The notes under the pieces: generated by a model | What the model saw: the letters and a program-made list of their open reading frames with translations, nothing else | Told to the model about the DNA's origin: nothing | The model's database searches: none | In this document: piece after piece, positions 1-8,541 of the stretch | Numbering within the stretch: position 1 is the first letter of the stretch | Layout of the letters: every line of letters starts with the position of its first letter | Translations under genes and position numbers: made by a program | NCBI RefSeq assembly: GCF_024320865.1 | Contig: NZ_JANDBD010000001.1 | Span: 434,001 to 498,000, forward strand | DNA from: Mycolicibacterium arenosum | Lineage (GTDB): Bacteria; Actinomycetota; Actinomycetes; Mycobacteriales; Mycobacteriaceae | Reading direction: 5' to 3' | Length of the DNA: 64,000 nucleotides

Positions 1-293
1 ATGGCGTCGACGATGACGTGCCCTGTGGACTGGGGATCCGAGCGAACCACGACGTTGCACGGCAGTAGCAGGCCGATCTGTCGATCGACGCCGAGGGCGC
101 GGTGGGCCAGCGACGGGTTGCAGGCGCCGAGGATGAGGTAGTCCTCCATGTCCTGGTCGAGTTTGGTCTTCATGGTTGCCTTCACGTCGATCTCGGTGAG
201 CACGCCGAAACCCTGTGCTGCCAGGGCGTCTCTGGTGCGGGCGACGGCATCGGCGAACGAGGTCTTCATGGTGGTCGAAATCGCCAGGGTCAT
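1..293 (-). CDS. DUF302 domain protein (3' end outside window)
   Basis: The minus-strand frame reads MTLAISTTMKTSFADAVART and continues with a VLTEIDVKATMKTKL segment and an LGACNPSLAHRAL segment, typical of the small DUF302 fold. No biochemical role is established for that family. The start is well placed: AAGGAG lies 6 nt before ATG 293, and the ATG overlaps the upstream hydrolase stop as ATGA. Ninety-seven codons are visible; the C-terminus lies beyond base 1. It is the last visible gene of a same-strand series that begins with the persulfide dioxygenase, so a link to sulfur or redox stress is possible but inferred only from position. Confidence 0.8.
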   Translation of the reverse strand, partial: MTLAISTTMKTSFADAVARTRDALAAQGFGVLTEIDVKATMKTKLDQDMEDYLILGACNPSLAHRALGVDRQIGLLLPCNVVVRSDPQSTGHVIVDA

Positions 294-1306
294 GACGTAC
301 TCCTTTTGTTGCGGTGTCGGGGCGAGTGAGAAACGGGGTCGCGCAGGCAGCGCAGCAGGAACGCCAACTGGTCCTCGGCGACCTGTGCGAGAACCGCACC
401 GTGGTACACGTCGAAATGGCCCACCGGATACTCGTGGATCTCGTACGACCGCGCTTCAGCGATCTTCTCCTTCACGAAGGCGGACGAGAGCTGCGCGTCG
501 TCGCGCGCCAACGTCACCAGGATCGGACACGTGATACGGCCGATGGTGCCGGCACGATAGCGCGGCGCGGTGAACAGGAATCGCGGCGTCACCCTGTTGC
601 GCCACGTGGGGGAGTGTTCTTCGACGTCCCGAAAACGTTCGGCCAGGGCCGGGTCGCTGAACACCGCATGGCCCAGCGAGCCGTACACGGCGATGTAGTG
701 AGGGGAGAGTCCCAGCGCACCACGCGCGGTGTCCACGGCGGCGGCACCCAGCAGTCGCGCTGTGCTGACGATGATCTCGGCTGCACTGGGCCGGAAACCG
801 GGTGGTGTGAACCGTCCGCGCATTCCCCTGAACATGTCGATCGCAGGAACGTTGGCGACGACCGCGGCGATGCGGTGATCCTCTGCGGCGACGGTGATCA
901 CATGACTGCCGCCGAGGGAAGTGCCCCACAAAGCGATTCGGCGGGCGTCGATTCCACTGGACGTTCGCGCGAAGGCCACCGCACGGCGAAGGTCCGCGAG
1001 CTGACGGCGGCTGTCGATCAGCTGGCGCGGCGTACCGTCACTGGACCCGAGACATCGGTAGTCGAACACGAGCACCGCCAGACCGCCCTTGGCGAACGTC
1101 TCGGCGAAATCGGGGAGGATCCAGTCCATCGTCCCGGAGAAGCCGTGAGCCATGACGACACAGGGCGCTTCGACGTCGGATTGCACCGGGCGGTAGAACA
1201 CGCCGGCGATCGACGAGCCATCCGAGTCGAACGAAACACGCTGTGTGACATAGCCGGCCCGGCGCATCACCGATTCCTCGTCCGTCACCGCCCAGTCACC
1301 GCTCAT
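290..1306 (-). CDS. alpha/beta hydrolase
   Basis: A 338-residue single-domain hydrolase of the dienelactone hydrolase/prolyl-oligopeptidase-like group. An oxyanion-type HGFSG sits at residues 54-58. The nucleophile elbow is GTSLGG with Ser130, and the likely catalytic His297 is in a C-terminal GHFDVYHG segment. No signal peptide is visible, so it is probably cytosolic. The substrate cannot be told from sequence. It overlaps the K+ channel gene by 4 nt upstream and the DUF302 gene by 4 nt downstream, which indicates translational coupling. Its presence in a sulfide-detoxification transcript is unexpected; a thioester or lipid ester substrate is equally possible. Confidence 0.85.
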   Translation of the reverse strand: MSGDWAVTDEESVMRRAGYVTQRVSFDSDGSSIAGVFYRPVQSDVEAPCVVMAHGFSGTMDWILPDFAETFAKGGLAVLVFDYRCLGSSDGTPRQLIDSRRQLADLRRAVAFARTSSGIDARRIALWGTSLGGSHVITVAAEDHRIAAVVANVPAIDMFRGMRGRFTPPGFRPSAAEIIVSTARLLGAAAVDTARGALGLSPHYIAVYGSLGHAVFSDPALAERFRDVEEHSPTWRNRVTPRFLFTAPRYRAGTIGRITCPILVTLARDDAQLSSAFVKEKIAEARSYEIHEYPVGHFDVYHGAVLAQVAEDQLAFLLRCLRDPVSHSPRHRNKRSTS

Positions 1307-2178
1307 CTCGGCCTGTGCCGATGATCTGCGGCGTAGCCCCGGATGACGGCGGCGGTATCCCCGTCGAGTCCCAGGAATTCGTTGTTGAGCAGTCCCGTGA
1401 GGCTTTCCACTGCGGCGGTGACCAGCGCGCCTGCGAGCCGCGTCTGCGGATATGCACTGCCCTCCGCCTCGGATGCGAGCTCAGTCGCGTACACGAGTGA
1501 GGAGGCCAGCGAGGCATCGACCTCCACGTCCCGGAAGTAGTACGTCGCGCCGTATTGGGTGAAGTCGTTGCGGACCTCCATGATGGCGTCGGCCAACCTG
1601 GTGAGCACGTCGGTCGGGACGCTGTCGATACCCAGATCCGGGTTCGCCCTGCGAGCTTCGCGCAGGGTCGACAGTTGCAGGGCCACCACGCGCCTGCGGT
1701 GCAGGGCCGGGTAGATCTGAAGAACCCAGGACACGGCTGCGGTGAGCAGCATGAAGCCGAACAGCGCCTCGAGGGGGACGATCAGACGAAGGAACGGCGT
1801 GGCGGGCACGATGTCGCCGAATCCGAGCGTGCCGATCGTGACCAGCGACAGGTACAGCGAGTCGAAGACGTCGTGTCGCCCGGCGGGATTCAGTTCCGAA
1901 CTGTAGGCGAACCCGTCGGGCATCTGGGCGAGGTAGAGCAGTGCCCACCCGACGACGGCGATGACTCCCCAGGCCAACACGACGAGGGCGATTCCCAGCG
2001 GCCCCGTCATTCCCGCGATCCGTCGATCGGAGCGGAACGATCGCAGCATCCACCAGACGAGCTTCATCACCTGCGGCGCGATACTGCCGTGACCGACCGG
2101 GTGGAACAGCGTGTGGAACACGTCGCGCGCCACCACTGCCACCAGCAGGAATCCCATCAGAGTGATTGCCCAGCTCAC
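1303..2178 (-). CDS. two-TM potassium channel family protein
   Basis: A 291-residue ion channel of the Ion_trans_2 type. Hydrophobic segments lie near residues 1-20, 60-85 and 132-155. The pore loop carries the selectivity filter TLGFGD (117-122) within TIGTLGFGD, the canonical K+ channel signature. About 135 C-terminal residues are cytosolic and mostly helical, and I recognise no RCK/TrkA-N nucleotide-binding domain in them. It begins 31 nt after the 63-residue Cys protein and overlaps the hydrolase by 4 nt. In this operon it may restore membrane potential during stress, but that is inference. Confidence 0.85.
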   Translation of the reverse strand: MSWAITLMGFLLVAVVARDVFHTLFHPVGHGSIAPQVMKLVWWMLRSFRSDRRIAGMTGPLGIALVVLAWGVIAVVGWALLYLAQMPDGFAYSSELNPAGRHDVFDSLYLSLVTIGTLGFGDIVPATPFLRLIVPLEALFGFMLLTAAVSWVLQIYPALHRRRVVALQLSTLREARRANPDLGIDSVPTDVLTRLADAIMEVRNDFTQYGATYYFRDVEVDASLASSLVYATELASEAEGSAYPQTRLAGALVTAAVESLTGLLNNEFLGLDGDTAAVIRGYAADHRHRPR

Positions 2179-2209
2179 TACGACACCTCGTTTCGATCGA
2201 CGCCGGGGT

Positions 2210-2401
2210 TCACCCGCGGTGAATTGCGGACTCGACCTCTTCGACAGGGAGCTCCCTGGTGCAGAAGAACCAGTCCTCGCACTCGACGCCGGCTTCGTGT
2301 CCCTCCATCCGGTCCTTCGCGGTGCCGCAGGATCCGGCGGGTGGGACGGTGAAGTCGGCGGGGTGAGAGAACAGGATGGCCGGCGACTCGATGGTGGTCA
2401 T
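2210..2401 (-). CDS. 63-residue cysteine-containing protein, function unknown
   Basis: A short ORF starting MTTIESPAILFSHPADF, preceded by AAGGAA at good spacing before ATG 2401. It has three cysteines (residues 25, 41, 47) in the segments GSCGT, VECED and FFCTR, plus an acidic C-terminus. I do not recognise a family. It sits 59 nt after the thioredoxin and 31 nt before the K+ channel on the same strand, so it is probably co-transcribed with the sulfide genes. The cysteines suggest metal or redox chemistry, or being a thioredoxin client, but none of this is shown. Confidence 0.65.
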   Translation of the reverse strand: MTTIESPAILFSHPADFTVPPAGSCGTAKDRMEGHEAGVECEDWFFCTRELPVEEVESAIHRG

Positions 2402-2460
2402 GTCGGTTTCCTTCCAGCAGTGGGCTTCTCGGGGCGAGTCGTTGCGCAGGTGCATCGCGG

Positions 2461-2823
2461 TCAGGACTTCGAGGCCGCGATCTTCGCCTTCAATTCGGAC
2501 ATGTCGAGATCCTTGACTCTGGTGACGAGGTCCTCGAGAGCGGCCGCCGGCATCGCTCCCGGCTGGCGGTACACCATGATGCCGTCGCGGAAGGCCATGA
2601 TCGTCGGTATCGACTGAATCTGAAGGGCCGCAGCGAGTTCCGGCTGGGCCTGCGTGTCGACCTTGGCGTGGACCACATCGGGGTGCGCCACGGCCGAACG
2701 GTCGAAGACCGGGGCGAACGCGCGGCACGGGCCACACCACGACGCCCAGAAGTCGACGAGCACGATGGAGTTGTCGACGATCGTGGATTCGAAGTTCGAC
2801 CGGTCGAGAGTTGTCGTTGGCAT
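2461..2823 (-). CDS. thioredoxin
   Basis: A 120-residue classical thioredoxin. The active site is WCGPC at residues 29-33, in the context VLVDFWASWCGPCRAF, and the cis-proline is in SIPT (Pro73). The longer frame upstream is not needed: ATG 2823 has AAAGGA about 7 nt before it and gives a normal thioredoxin length. The C-terminus is slightly extended and lysine-rich. It lies 35 nt downstream of the sulfide:quinone oxidoreductase gene and probably reduces persulfide or disulfide intermediates made by that pathway. It is unlikely to be the housekeeping trxC, given its operon setting. Confidence 0.9.
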   Translation of the reverse strand: MPTTTLDRSNFESTIVDNSIVLVDFWASWCGPCRAFAPVFDRSAVAHPDVVHAKVDTQAQPELAAALQIQSIPTIMAFRDGIMVYRQPGAMPAAALEDLVTRVKDLDMSELKAKIAASKS

Positions 2824-2858
2824 GGGGGTGTCCTTTCGTTGCAGCGCAGTCGGTGTGC

Positions 2859-4061
2859 TCAGGCGAGACCCTTGAGCATGAGATTCCAGTACATGAACGG
2901 GAGTCCGTACTTCTTGAGGTACCAGTAGGCCCGATGCGGCTTCGTGGGATCGAGAAGAGGAAAGGAGGGTTCCAGGTTCAGGTCGTAGTCGAACTCGGCG
3001 AGCAGCATCGCATGCGACGAGGTGACGATCGGACACGACGAGTACCCGTCGTACGACGCGGTCAGCGGCCGCCCCGTCAAGAACGCGGAGATGTTCTCGA
3101 CGACGACGGGCGCCTGCTTGCGGATCGCGGCCCCGGTCTTCGAGTTCGGCGACGATCCGGCGTCACCGAGGCTGAACACGTTGGGGTAGCGCACGTGCTG
3201 CATCGTGTGCTTGTCGATCTCGACGTACCCGGTGGCGTCGCCGGTCGACAACGGGCTGGACTTGACCCAGTCCGGCGCGGACTGCCGCGGCACCGCGTGC
3301 AGCACGTCGTAGGACAGCATCGCATCGGTACCGCCGGGGCCGACGCTGGTGATGCCGACCTTGTGCGATGCGGCGTCGACCGAGGTCACCTCGGAACTGC
3401 TGTGCAGTGTGATGCCGTAGTCGGCGATCACGGCGTCCAGGCTGTCGGCGATCGCGGGGATGCCGAACGGGCGCGGTCCCGGCATGACGAGGTGGACGTC
3501 GATGTCCTTGAGCACGCCCTGCTTCCGCCAGTAGTCCGACGCCAGGTACGCGATCTTCTGCGGAGCGCCCGCGCACTTGATGGCACCGGACGGCACGGTG
3601 AACACCGCGGTACCCGAACGGAGGTTGCGGATGAAGTCCCAGGTGCGTGGCGCGAGGTCGAACCGGTAGTTCGACGACACGCCGTTGCGGCCCAGGGCTT
3701 CCTCCAGGCCTTCGGTGGACTTCCAATCGAGTTGGATACCGGGGCAGACCACGAGCACGTCGTAGCCGTAACTGGACCCGTCAACGCACGTCACCGTGTT
3801 CTGCTCCGGGTCGAACTCGCTGGCCGCGGTTTTGATCCACGTTGCGCCTTTCGGCATGACCGAGGACTCGGTGCGTTCGGTGCTCGATTGCTTCGCTTGA
3901 CCACCGCCCACCAGCGTCCACAGCGGCTGGTAGTAGTGCGTGGACGACGGCTCGATCACCGCGACGTCGTGAAAGCCCTTGCGCAGCAGACGGGCCGCGA
4001 CGGTGATGCCGGCCGTTCCGCCACCGACGATCAGGATGTGGTGCTTGGCGGTGGTGGTCAT
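2859..4061 (-). CDS. sqr: type II sulfide:quinone oxidoreductase
   Basis: A 400-residue FAD flavoprotein that oxidises H2S to a persulfide and passes electrons to the quinone pool. The N-terminal dinucleotide-binding motif is ILIVGGGTAGITVA (9-22). The two redox cysteines of the animal/bacterial type II enzymes are present: Cys163 in KCAGAPQK and Cys343 in YSSCPIVT. The C-terminal LAEFDYD and LPFMYWNLMLKG stretches match the family's membrane-associated end. It lies 40 nt after the CstB-like gene, which would consume the persulfide product. Transcription probably starts at the CstR-type promoter near 5540. Confidence 0.92.
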   Translation of the reverse strand: MTTTAKHHILIVGGGTAGITVAARLLRKGFHDVAVIEPSSTHYYQPLWTLVGGGQAKQSSTERTESSVMPKGATWIKTAASEFDPEQNTVTCVDGSSYGYDVLVVCPGIQLDWKSTEGLEEALGRNGVSSNYRFDLAPRTWDFIRNLRSGTAVFTVPSGAIKCAGAPQKIAYLASDYWRKQGVLKDIDVHLVMPGPRPFGIPAIADSLDAVIADYGITLHSSSEVTSVDAASHKVGITSVGPGGTDAMLSYDVLHAVPRQSAPDWVKSSPLSTGDATGYVEIDKHTMQHVRYPNVFSLGDAGSSPNSKTGAAIRKQAPVVVENISAFLTGRPLTASYDGYSSCPIVTSSHAMLLAEFDYDLNLEPSFPLLDPTKPHRAYWYLKKYGLPFMYWNLMLKGLA

Positions 4062-4101
4062 GGTGTTCGTCTCCTCGACTGATTCAGGCGTTCCGGTGGG
4101 C

Positions 4102-5481
4102 TCAGGCGTTCTGGTGAGATTCGTCCCAGGCGCCGAAGCCGCCCAGGATGTCGCTCACGTCGGCGAAGCCGCGCTGCCGCAACAGGCTCGCCGCCACCGA
4201 GGATCGGTAGCCGCCCGCGCAGTACACGACCGTGGGCTTGGCGGGGTCCAGCTCGTTCAATCGAGCGGGCAACTGCCCCACGGGGATCGGGATCGCACCG
4301 GGAATGGTCCCTGCCTCGACCTCGCCCGGATTGCGGACGTCGACGATCTGCAGGTTGGTCAGCTCGGCTGCTCTCTCGTCGAACACCTTCGCCGTCAATC
4401 GGGATGCCACCTGAACGTCGCCCTGGTGGCTGAACATCGCCTGGAACGGCTCGGCCAGATAACCGATCACCCGGTCGAATCCGATGCGCGCGAGACGGTT
4501 CTTGCCCTCGAGTTCCTGTCCGGGTTCGGTGAACAGCACGATGTCGACGTCGGAGGGTAGGACCGAGCCGGCGAATTCGGCGTAGCGGCCTTCGAGTCCG
4601 ATGTTGACGGCGCCGCGCAGGTGGCCTTGGGCGAACTCCTCCGGTGTGCGCCCGTCGACCAGGACGGCGCCGCGGTCGAGCGCCGCGCGCATCTGCTCGT
4701 AGGTCATCGCCGTCGGCATCTTGGTCTCGTCGAGCAACTCGCGGTCCTTGCGATTGAGGATCGCGTCGTAGACGAAGTAGCCGGGTGCCGGCGGCTGGCC
4801 CTCGGTGACGAGGTTCATGAACGTGGCCTTGTCAGGCGCCCGTAGGGCGTAGTTCGTCGCCTTCTGCTCACCCATCGTCGACCACAGATCGGTCGACAGG
4901 TTCTTGCCGCATGCCGAGCCCGCGCCGTGCGCCGGGTACACCCTGGTCGCGTCGGGCAGCGTCATCAGCTTGTCGTGCAACGAGTCGTACAGCTTGTCGG
5001 CGAGTTCCTCGCGGGTGAATCCGATCGAGGCCAGCAGGTCGGGTCGACCGACGTCCCCGATGAACAGCGCATCGCCGGTCAGCACCCCGTAGGGCACCGT
5101 GTCATCGGAGTGCTCGTAGACCACGATCGACAGCGACTCCGGGGTGTGGCCGGGAGTGTGGCGGAACTCCAACGTCACGTCACCGAGCGAGTAGATCTCA
5201 CCGTCGGCGACCCCCCTCGACTCGAACTCGGTTTCGGCGACCGAGGAGAAGACGATCTCCGCCCCGGTGGCCTTCGCCAGCTCGAGGTGACCGGAGAGGA
5301 AGTCGGCGTGGAAGTGGGTCTCGATGACGAGTTCGATCGTCAAGCCGAACTTCTCGGCATCCGCCAGATACTCGGCGATGTCGCGCTGTGGGTCGACAAC
5401 GACTGCGCGACCGGTGGTTTCGTCTGCCACCAGGTACGAGGCGTGTGACAGGCACTCCAGGTAGTACTGGATGAACTTCAT
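4102..5481 (-). CDS. cstB: CstB-like persulfide dioxygenase-rhodanese fusion
   Basis: A 459-residue three-part protein. An N-terminal metallo-beta-lactamase fold (THFHAD 55-60, TPGHTPES near 110, GDALFIGDVGRPDL near 136) is the non-haem iron persulfide dioxygenase. A central rhodanese-like domain (about 260-355) has no active-site Cys. A C-terminal rhodanese (about 365-459) has Cys421 in YCAGGYRS. Cys191 in GSACGK lies where CstB has its conserved dioxygenase-domain cysteine. This is the architecture of Staphylococcus CstB, which makes thiosulfate from persulfide. ATG 5481 follows AAAGGG. The possible upstream ATG at 5574 would run through the operator and promoter and is unlikely. Confidence 0.9.
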   Translation of the reverse strand: MKFIQYYLECLSHASYLVADETTGRAVVVDPQRDIAEYLADAEKFGLTIELVIETHFHADFLSGHLELAKATGAEIVFSSVAETEFESRGVADGEIYSLGDVTLEFRHTPGHTPESLSIVVYEHSDDTVPYGVLTGDALFIGDVGRPDLLASIGFTREELADKLYDSLHDKLMTLPDATRVYPAHGAGSACGKNLSTDLWSTMGEQKATNYALRAPDKATFMNLVTEGQPPAPGYFVYDAILNRKDRELLDETKMPTAMTYEQMRAALDRGAVLVDGRTPEEFAQGHLRGAVNIGLEGRYAEFAGSVLPSDVDIVLFTEPGQELEGKNRLARIGFDRVIGYLAEPFQAMFSHQGDVQVASRLTAKVFDERAAELTNLQIVDVRNPGEVEAGTIPGAIPIPVGQLPARLNELDPAKPTVVYCAGGYRSSVAASLLRQRGFADVSDILGGFGAWDESHQNA

Positions 5482-5522
5482 GGCTTCGGCCCTTTCGATC
5501 GACGGTGGTGACACCATCTTGG

Positions 5523-5546
5523 TGTATACCCCTATGGGTATGTCAA
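5523..5546 (-). promoter_or_regulatory. promoter of the sulfide operon with embedded operator
   Basis: On the minus strand TTGACA (5546-5541) is immediately followed by the operator and a TATACA at 5528-5523. The operator thus occupies the -35/-10 spacer, a layout suited to repression. The exact -10 is uncertain because the spacing to TATACA is short. Confidence 0.55.
5526..5541. promoter_or_regulatory. CstR-type operator 1
   Basis: ATACCCCTATGGGTAT is an inverted repeat of form ATACCC-N4-GGGTAT. It lies between the divergent cstB-like and rhodanese genes. CsoR/CstR-family repressors bind this type of G/C-tract palindrome. It recurs at 5581 and 7164. Confidence 0.8.
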
Positions 5547-5574
5547 GTGCGTGCCGCGTGGGGATATTCCTCAC

Positions 5575-5603
5575 TTGACAATACCCTGGGGGGTATAGAT
5601 ACC
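5575..5603 (+). promoter_or_regulatory. promoter of the rhodanese-tauE transcript
   Basis: TTGACA at 5575-5580 abuts operator 2 (5581-5596). A TAGATA/GATACC -10-like stretch lies at 5596-5603, giving a 15-17 nt spacer that is the operator itself. Confidence 0.55.
5581..5596. promoter_or_regulatory. CstR-type operator 2
   Basis: ATACCCTGGGGGGTAT matches ATACCC-N4-GGGTAT exactly. It fills the spacer of the plus-strand promoter 90 nt upstream of the rhodanese start. Confidence 0.8.
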
Positions 5604-5685
5604 ATCTCCTGTGAACGTATCTCCGGCGGCGCGTTGCCAGTAGAGGCTTTCGTCACCGCCGGTCACCCGAGAGGACGGCGACACC

Positions 5686-6267
5686 GTGACCACGCCCATC
5701 ACCATCGATTCGCACAACCTTCGCGAGCGGCTCAGTTCGGCTGCGCCGCCGCGCATCCTGGACGTCCGCACGGCCGGTGAGTTCGAAACCGCCCACATCG
5801 CCGGTGCCTACAACGTCCCGCTGGATTTGCTGCGCGAGCACCGCGACGAGATCATCAAGCACCTCGATGACGAGGTCGTCCTGGTGTGCCGGTCCGGTCA
5901 ACGGGCGGCACAGGCCGAGGAGACGCTCCGCGCGTCCGGGCTGGGCAACGTCCACATCCTCGACGGCGGGATCACGGCCTGGGAGGCCCAGGGCTTCGGG
6001 GTCAACCGCGGCGCGCAGCGATGGGATCTCGAGCGTCAGGTCCGACTGGTCGCCGGGTCGCTTGTGCTGGCCGGCGTGCTCGGCAGCATCGCCGTGCCGA
6101 AGCTCAAGTGGTTGGCCGCCGGTGTCGGCGGGGGGCTCACCGTCGCGGCCCTGTCCAACACCTGCGCCATGGGGATGCTGTTGTCCAAGCTGCCCTACAA
6201 CCGCGGGGCCGCCTGTGACGCCCAGAGCGTCGTGGCGCAGCTCGTCGATCCCGCGAAGGCCGGGTAA
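5686..6267 (+). CDS. membrane-anchored rhodanese (YgaP-like)
   Basis: A 193-residue protein. A single rhodanese domain (about 1-110) has the active-site loop VCRSGQRA with Cys68, and the following DGGITAW is typical of the fold. A DUF2892-type membrane tail (two segments near 121-138 and 141-158, then NTCAMGMLLSKLPYN) follows, as in E. coli YgaP. It would move sulfane sulfur at the membrane face. Translation starts at GTG 5686 with AGAGGA about 12 nt upstream. The gene is divergent from the CstB-like gene and 5 nt ahead of the TauE gene. Confidence 0.9.
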   Translation: MTTPITIDSHNLRERLSSAAPPRILDVRTAGEFETAHIAGAYNVPLDLLREHRDEIIKHLDDEVVLVCRSGQRAAQAEETLRASGLGNVHILDGGITAWEAQGFGVNRGAQRWDLERQVRLVAGSLVLAGVLGSIAVPKLKWLAAGVGGGLTVAALSNTCAMGMLLSKLPYNRGAACDAQSVVAQLVDPAKAG

Positions 6268-6272
6268 CCGCC

Positions 6273-7145
6273 ATGATCGCGCTGACGGTCGTCCTCGCCG
6301 TGTTCGTCGGCATCGCACTGGGCCTACTCGGGGGCGGTGGCTCGATCCTGACGGTCCCGTTGCTCGCCTACGTCGCGGGCATGGACGCCAAACAGGCCAT
6401 CGCCACGTCGCTGTTGGTGGTGGGCGTCACCAGCGCCGTCGGCGCGATCTCGCACGCGCGGGCCGGCCGCGTGCAGTGGCGCACCGGGCTGATCTTCGGA
6501 GCGGCCGGCATGGCCGGCGCCTATGCGGGCGGCCTCCTCGCCCGTTTCATTCCCGGCACCGTACTTCTCATCGGCTTCGCGCTCATGATGATCGCGACGG
6601 CCGTCGCCATGCTGCGGGGACGCAGGGAGGCCGTCGGCGCCGTTGCGGTGCATCGCATTCCCGTGGGGAAGGTCGTTGCCGAGGGGCTGGTGGTCGGCCT
6701 GGTGACCGGGCTCGTGGGTGCCGGCGGTGGATTCCTCGTCGTGCCGGCGTTGGCGTTGCTCGGGGGACTGCCGATGCCGATCGCGGTGGGCACCTCCCTG
6801 GTCGTGATCACCATGAAATCCTTTGCCGGCCTTGGTGGATACCTGTCCAGTGTGCACATCGACTGGACCGTGGCACTGATGGTCACCGCCGCGGCTGTGG
6901 TCGGTGCCCTGATCGGTGCGCGACTGACCGCGATGGTGAACCCCGACGCGCTGCGAAAGGCGTTCGGCTGGTTCGTTCTCGCCATGTCGTCGGTGATCCT
7001 GGCCCAGGAGATTCACCTGGCCGTCGGTGCCGCGGCGGCCGTGTCGACCGCCGCGGCCGGAGCGATGTACCTCGCGTGCACGCGGACCGGATTCTGCCCG
7101 CTACGCAGAGTCTTCGCGCCCCGCCACGTGGGCGCGCCGGGATGA
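6273..7145 (+). CDS. TauE/SafE-family sulfite/organosulfur exporter
   Basis: A 290-residue polytopic membrane protein with the two-repeat layout of the TauE/SafE family. Each half has a glycine-rich helix: GLLGGGGSILTVPLL at the N-terminus, and GLVTGLVGAGGGFLVVPAL starting near residue 140. About eight hydrophobic segments are seen. Members export sulfite, sulfoacetate or related anions. Here the likely cargo is sulfite or thiosulfate from persulfide oxidation, inferred from the neighbours. It begins 5 nt after the rhodanese gene. A short Cys-containing tail (CTRTGFCPLRR) follows the last helix. Confidence 0.88.
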   Translation: MIALTVVLAVFVGIALGLLGGGGSILTVPLLAYVAGMDAKQAIATSLLVVGVTSAVGAISHARAGRVQWRTGLIFGAAGMAGAYAGGLLARFIPGTVLLIGFALMMIATAVAMLRGRREAVGAVAVHRIPVGKVVAEGLVVGLVTGLVGAGGGFLVVPALALLGGLPMPIAVGTSLVVITMKSFAGLGGYLSSVHIDWTVALMVTAAAVVGALIGARLTAMVNPDALRKAFGWFVLAMSSVILAQEIHLAVGAAAAVSTAAAGAMYLACTRTGFCPLRRVFAPRHVGAPG

Positions 7146-7163
7146 GTCGATCCCGTCGGGCAT

Positions 7164-7179
7164 ATACCCAGGAGGGTAA
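7164..7179. promoter_or_regulatory. CstR-type operator 3 (autoregulatory)
   Basis: ATACCCAGGAGGGTAA keeps the ATACCC-N4-GGGTAW pattern. It lies 15 nt before the regulator's ATG, so the regulator probably controls its own gene. Confidence 0.72.
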
Positions 7180-7485
<306 letters not shown>

Positions 7486-7563
7486 ACCATGGAGTCGATG
7501 GTCCTCGCGACGGCGGTAATCGGACCCTATTGGGCGGGGTTCCGGTAGCGGACACTCAGCGAG

Positions 7564-8541
7564 GTGTTGACCGATACCCCGCCCGTTGATCGAATCGACA
7601 CCGTCTCGGAGCACGTATCGGCGCGAGTGCCGCTGGCGCGGCCCGAACAACTGGTCTCCGACGTCCTCGATGCCATGCGTGGTGTGCGGTTCGACAGCGT
7701 GGCCGCGGTGGCGGTCCTGGCGGACGATCGCCTGGTCGGGGTCGCCAGCATGGAGCAGATGATCGGCGCACCCGTTGCGGCCACGGTCGCCGACGTGATG
7801 GACGCCGCCCCCACGGTCGTCGCGCCGGATACGGACCAGGAACACGCCGCGTGGCAGGCCGTGCAGCACTCCGACGCCACTGTCGCCGTCGTCGACGACG
7901 CCGGGAGATTCCGCGGTCTGATCCCGCCACGCCGATTGCTCGATGTGCTGTTGACCGAACACGACGAGGATCTGGCTCGGCTCGGCGGGTTCCTGGCCTC
8001 GGTGGAGTCGGCGCGTCGGACGAGTTTCGAGTCGGTCACCCGACGCCTGTGGCACCGCATGCCGTGGCTGGTCGTGGGATTGGTCGGCGCGACACTGTCC
8101 GCGGTGCTGATGTCGGCGTTCGAGGCTCAGCTCAGCACGTCGGTGGCGATCGCGTACTTCGTACCCGGCATCGTGTACTTGGCCGATGCTGTCGGCACGC
8201 AGACGGAAACACTTGCCATCCGCGGACTTTCGGTCGGAGTGGGCATCCGGCGGGTGATCGTGCCGGAGTCGATGACGGGACTCCTGGTCGGTGTGCTGCT
8301 CGGCGGGATGACCCTGCCGCTGGTGGTTCTGCTCACCGGCGACTGGATGTTGGCGATCGCCGTGGCCATCACGCTGCTGGCGGCGAGCACCATCGCCACC
8401 GTGGTGGCGTTGGCGCTGCCGTGGCTCCTGCATCGGCTCGGAATGGATCCCGCATTCGGCTCCGGACCACTGGCCACGGTCGTGCAGGACCTTCTCTCGC
8501 TCGCGATCTACCTCGGCGCCGTCACCGTTCTGCTGACGTGA
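7564..8541 (+). CDS. MgtE-type divalent cation transporter
   Basis: A 325-residue protein. The N-terminal ~130 residues contain degenerate CBS repeats (DVLDAMRG...VGVASMEQM; VADVMDAAPTVV). About five transmembrane helices follow, with the MgtE pore-type segment DAVGTQTETLAIRGL near residue 210. MgtE proteins gate Mg2+ entry. This one lacks the full-length N-domain and is shorter than the usual ~450 residues. Start GTG 7564 has only a weak ribosome site. It overlaps the SulP gene by 4 nt, so both are probably one transcript. Confidence 0.82.
   Translation: MLTDTPPVDRIDTVSEHVSARVPLARPEQLVSDVLDAMRGVRFDSVAAVAVLADDRLVGVASMEQMIGAPVAATVADVMDAAPTVVAPDTDQEHAAWQAVQHSDATVAVVDDAGRFRGLIPPRRLLDVLLTEHDEDLARLGGFLASVESARRTSFESVTRRLWHRMPWLVVGLVGATLSAVLMSAFEAQLSTSVAIAYFVPGIVYLADAVGTQTETLAIRGLSVGVGIRRVIVPESMTGLLVGVLLGGMTLPLVVLLTGDWMLAIAVAITLLAASTIATVVALALPWLLHRLGMDPAFGSGPLATVVQDLLSLAIYLGAVTVLLT

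Noticed and set aside
7851..8537. N-terminal extension of the SulP frame
   Set aside because: It lies within mgtE in another frame and is Arg/Ala/Gly-rich without homology; the GTGA overlap at 8538 is the better start.
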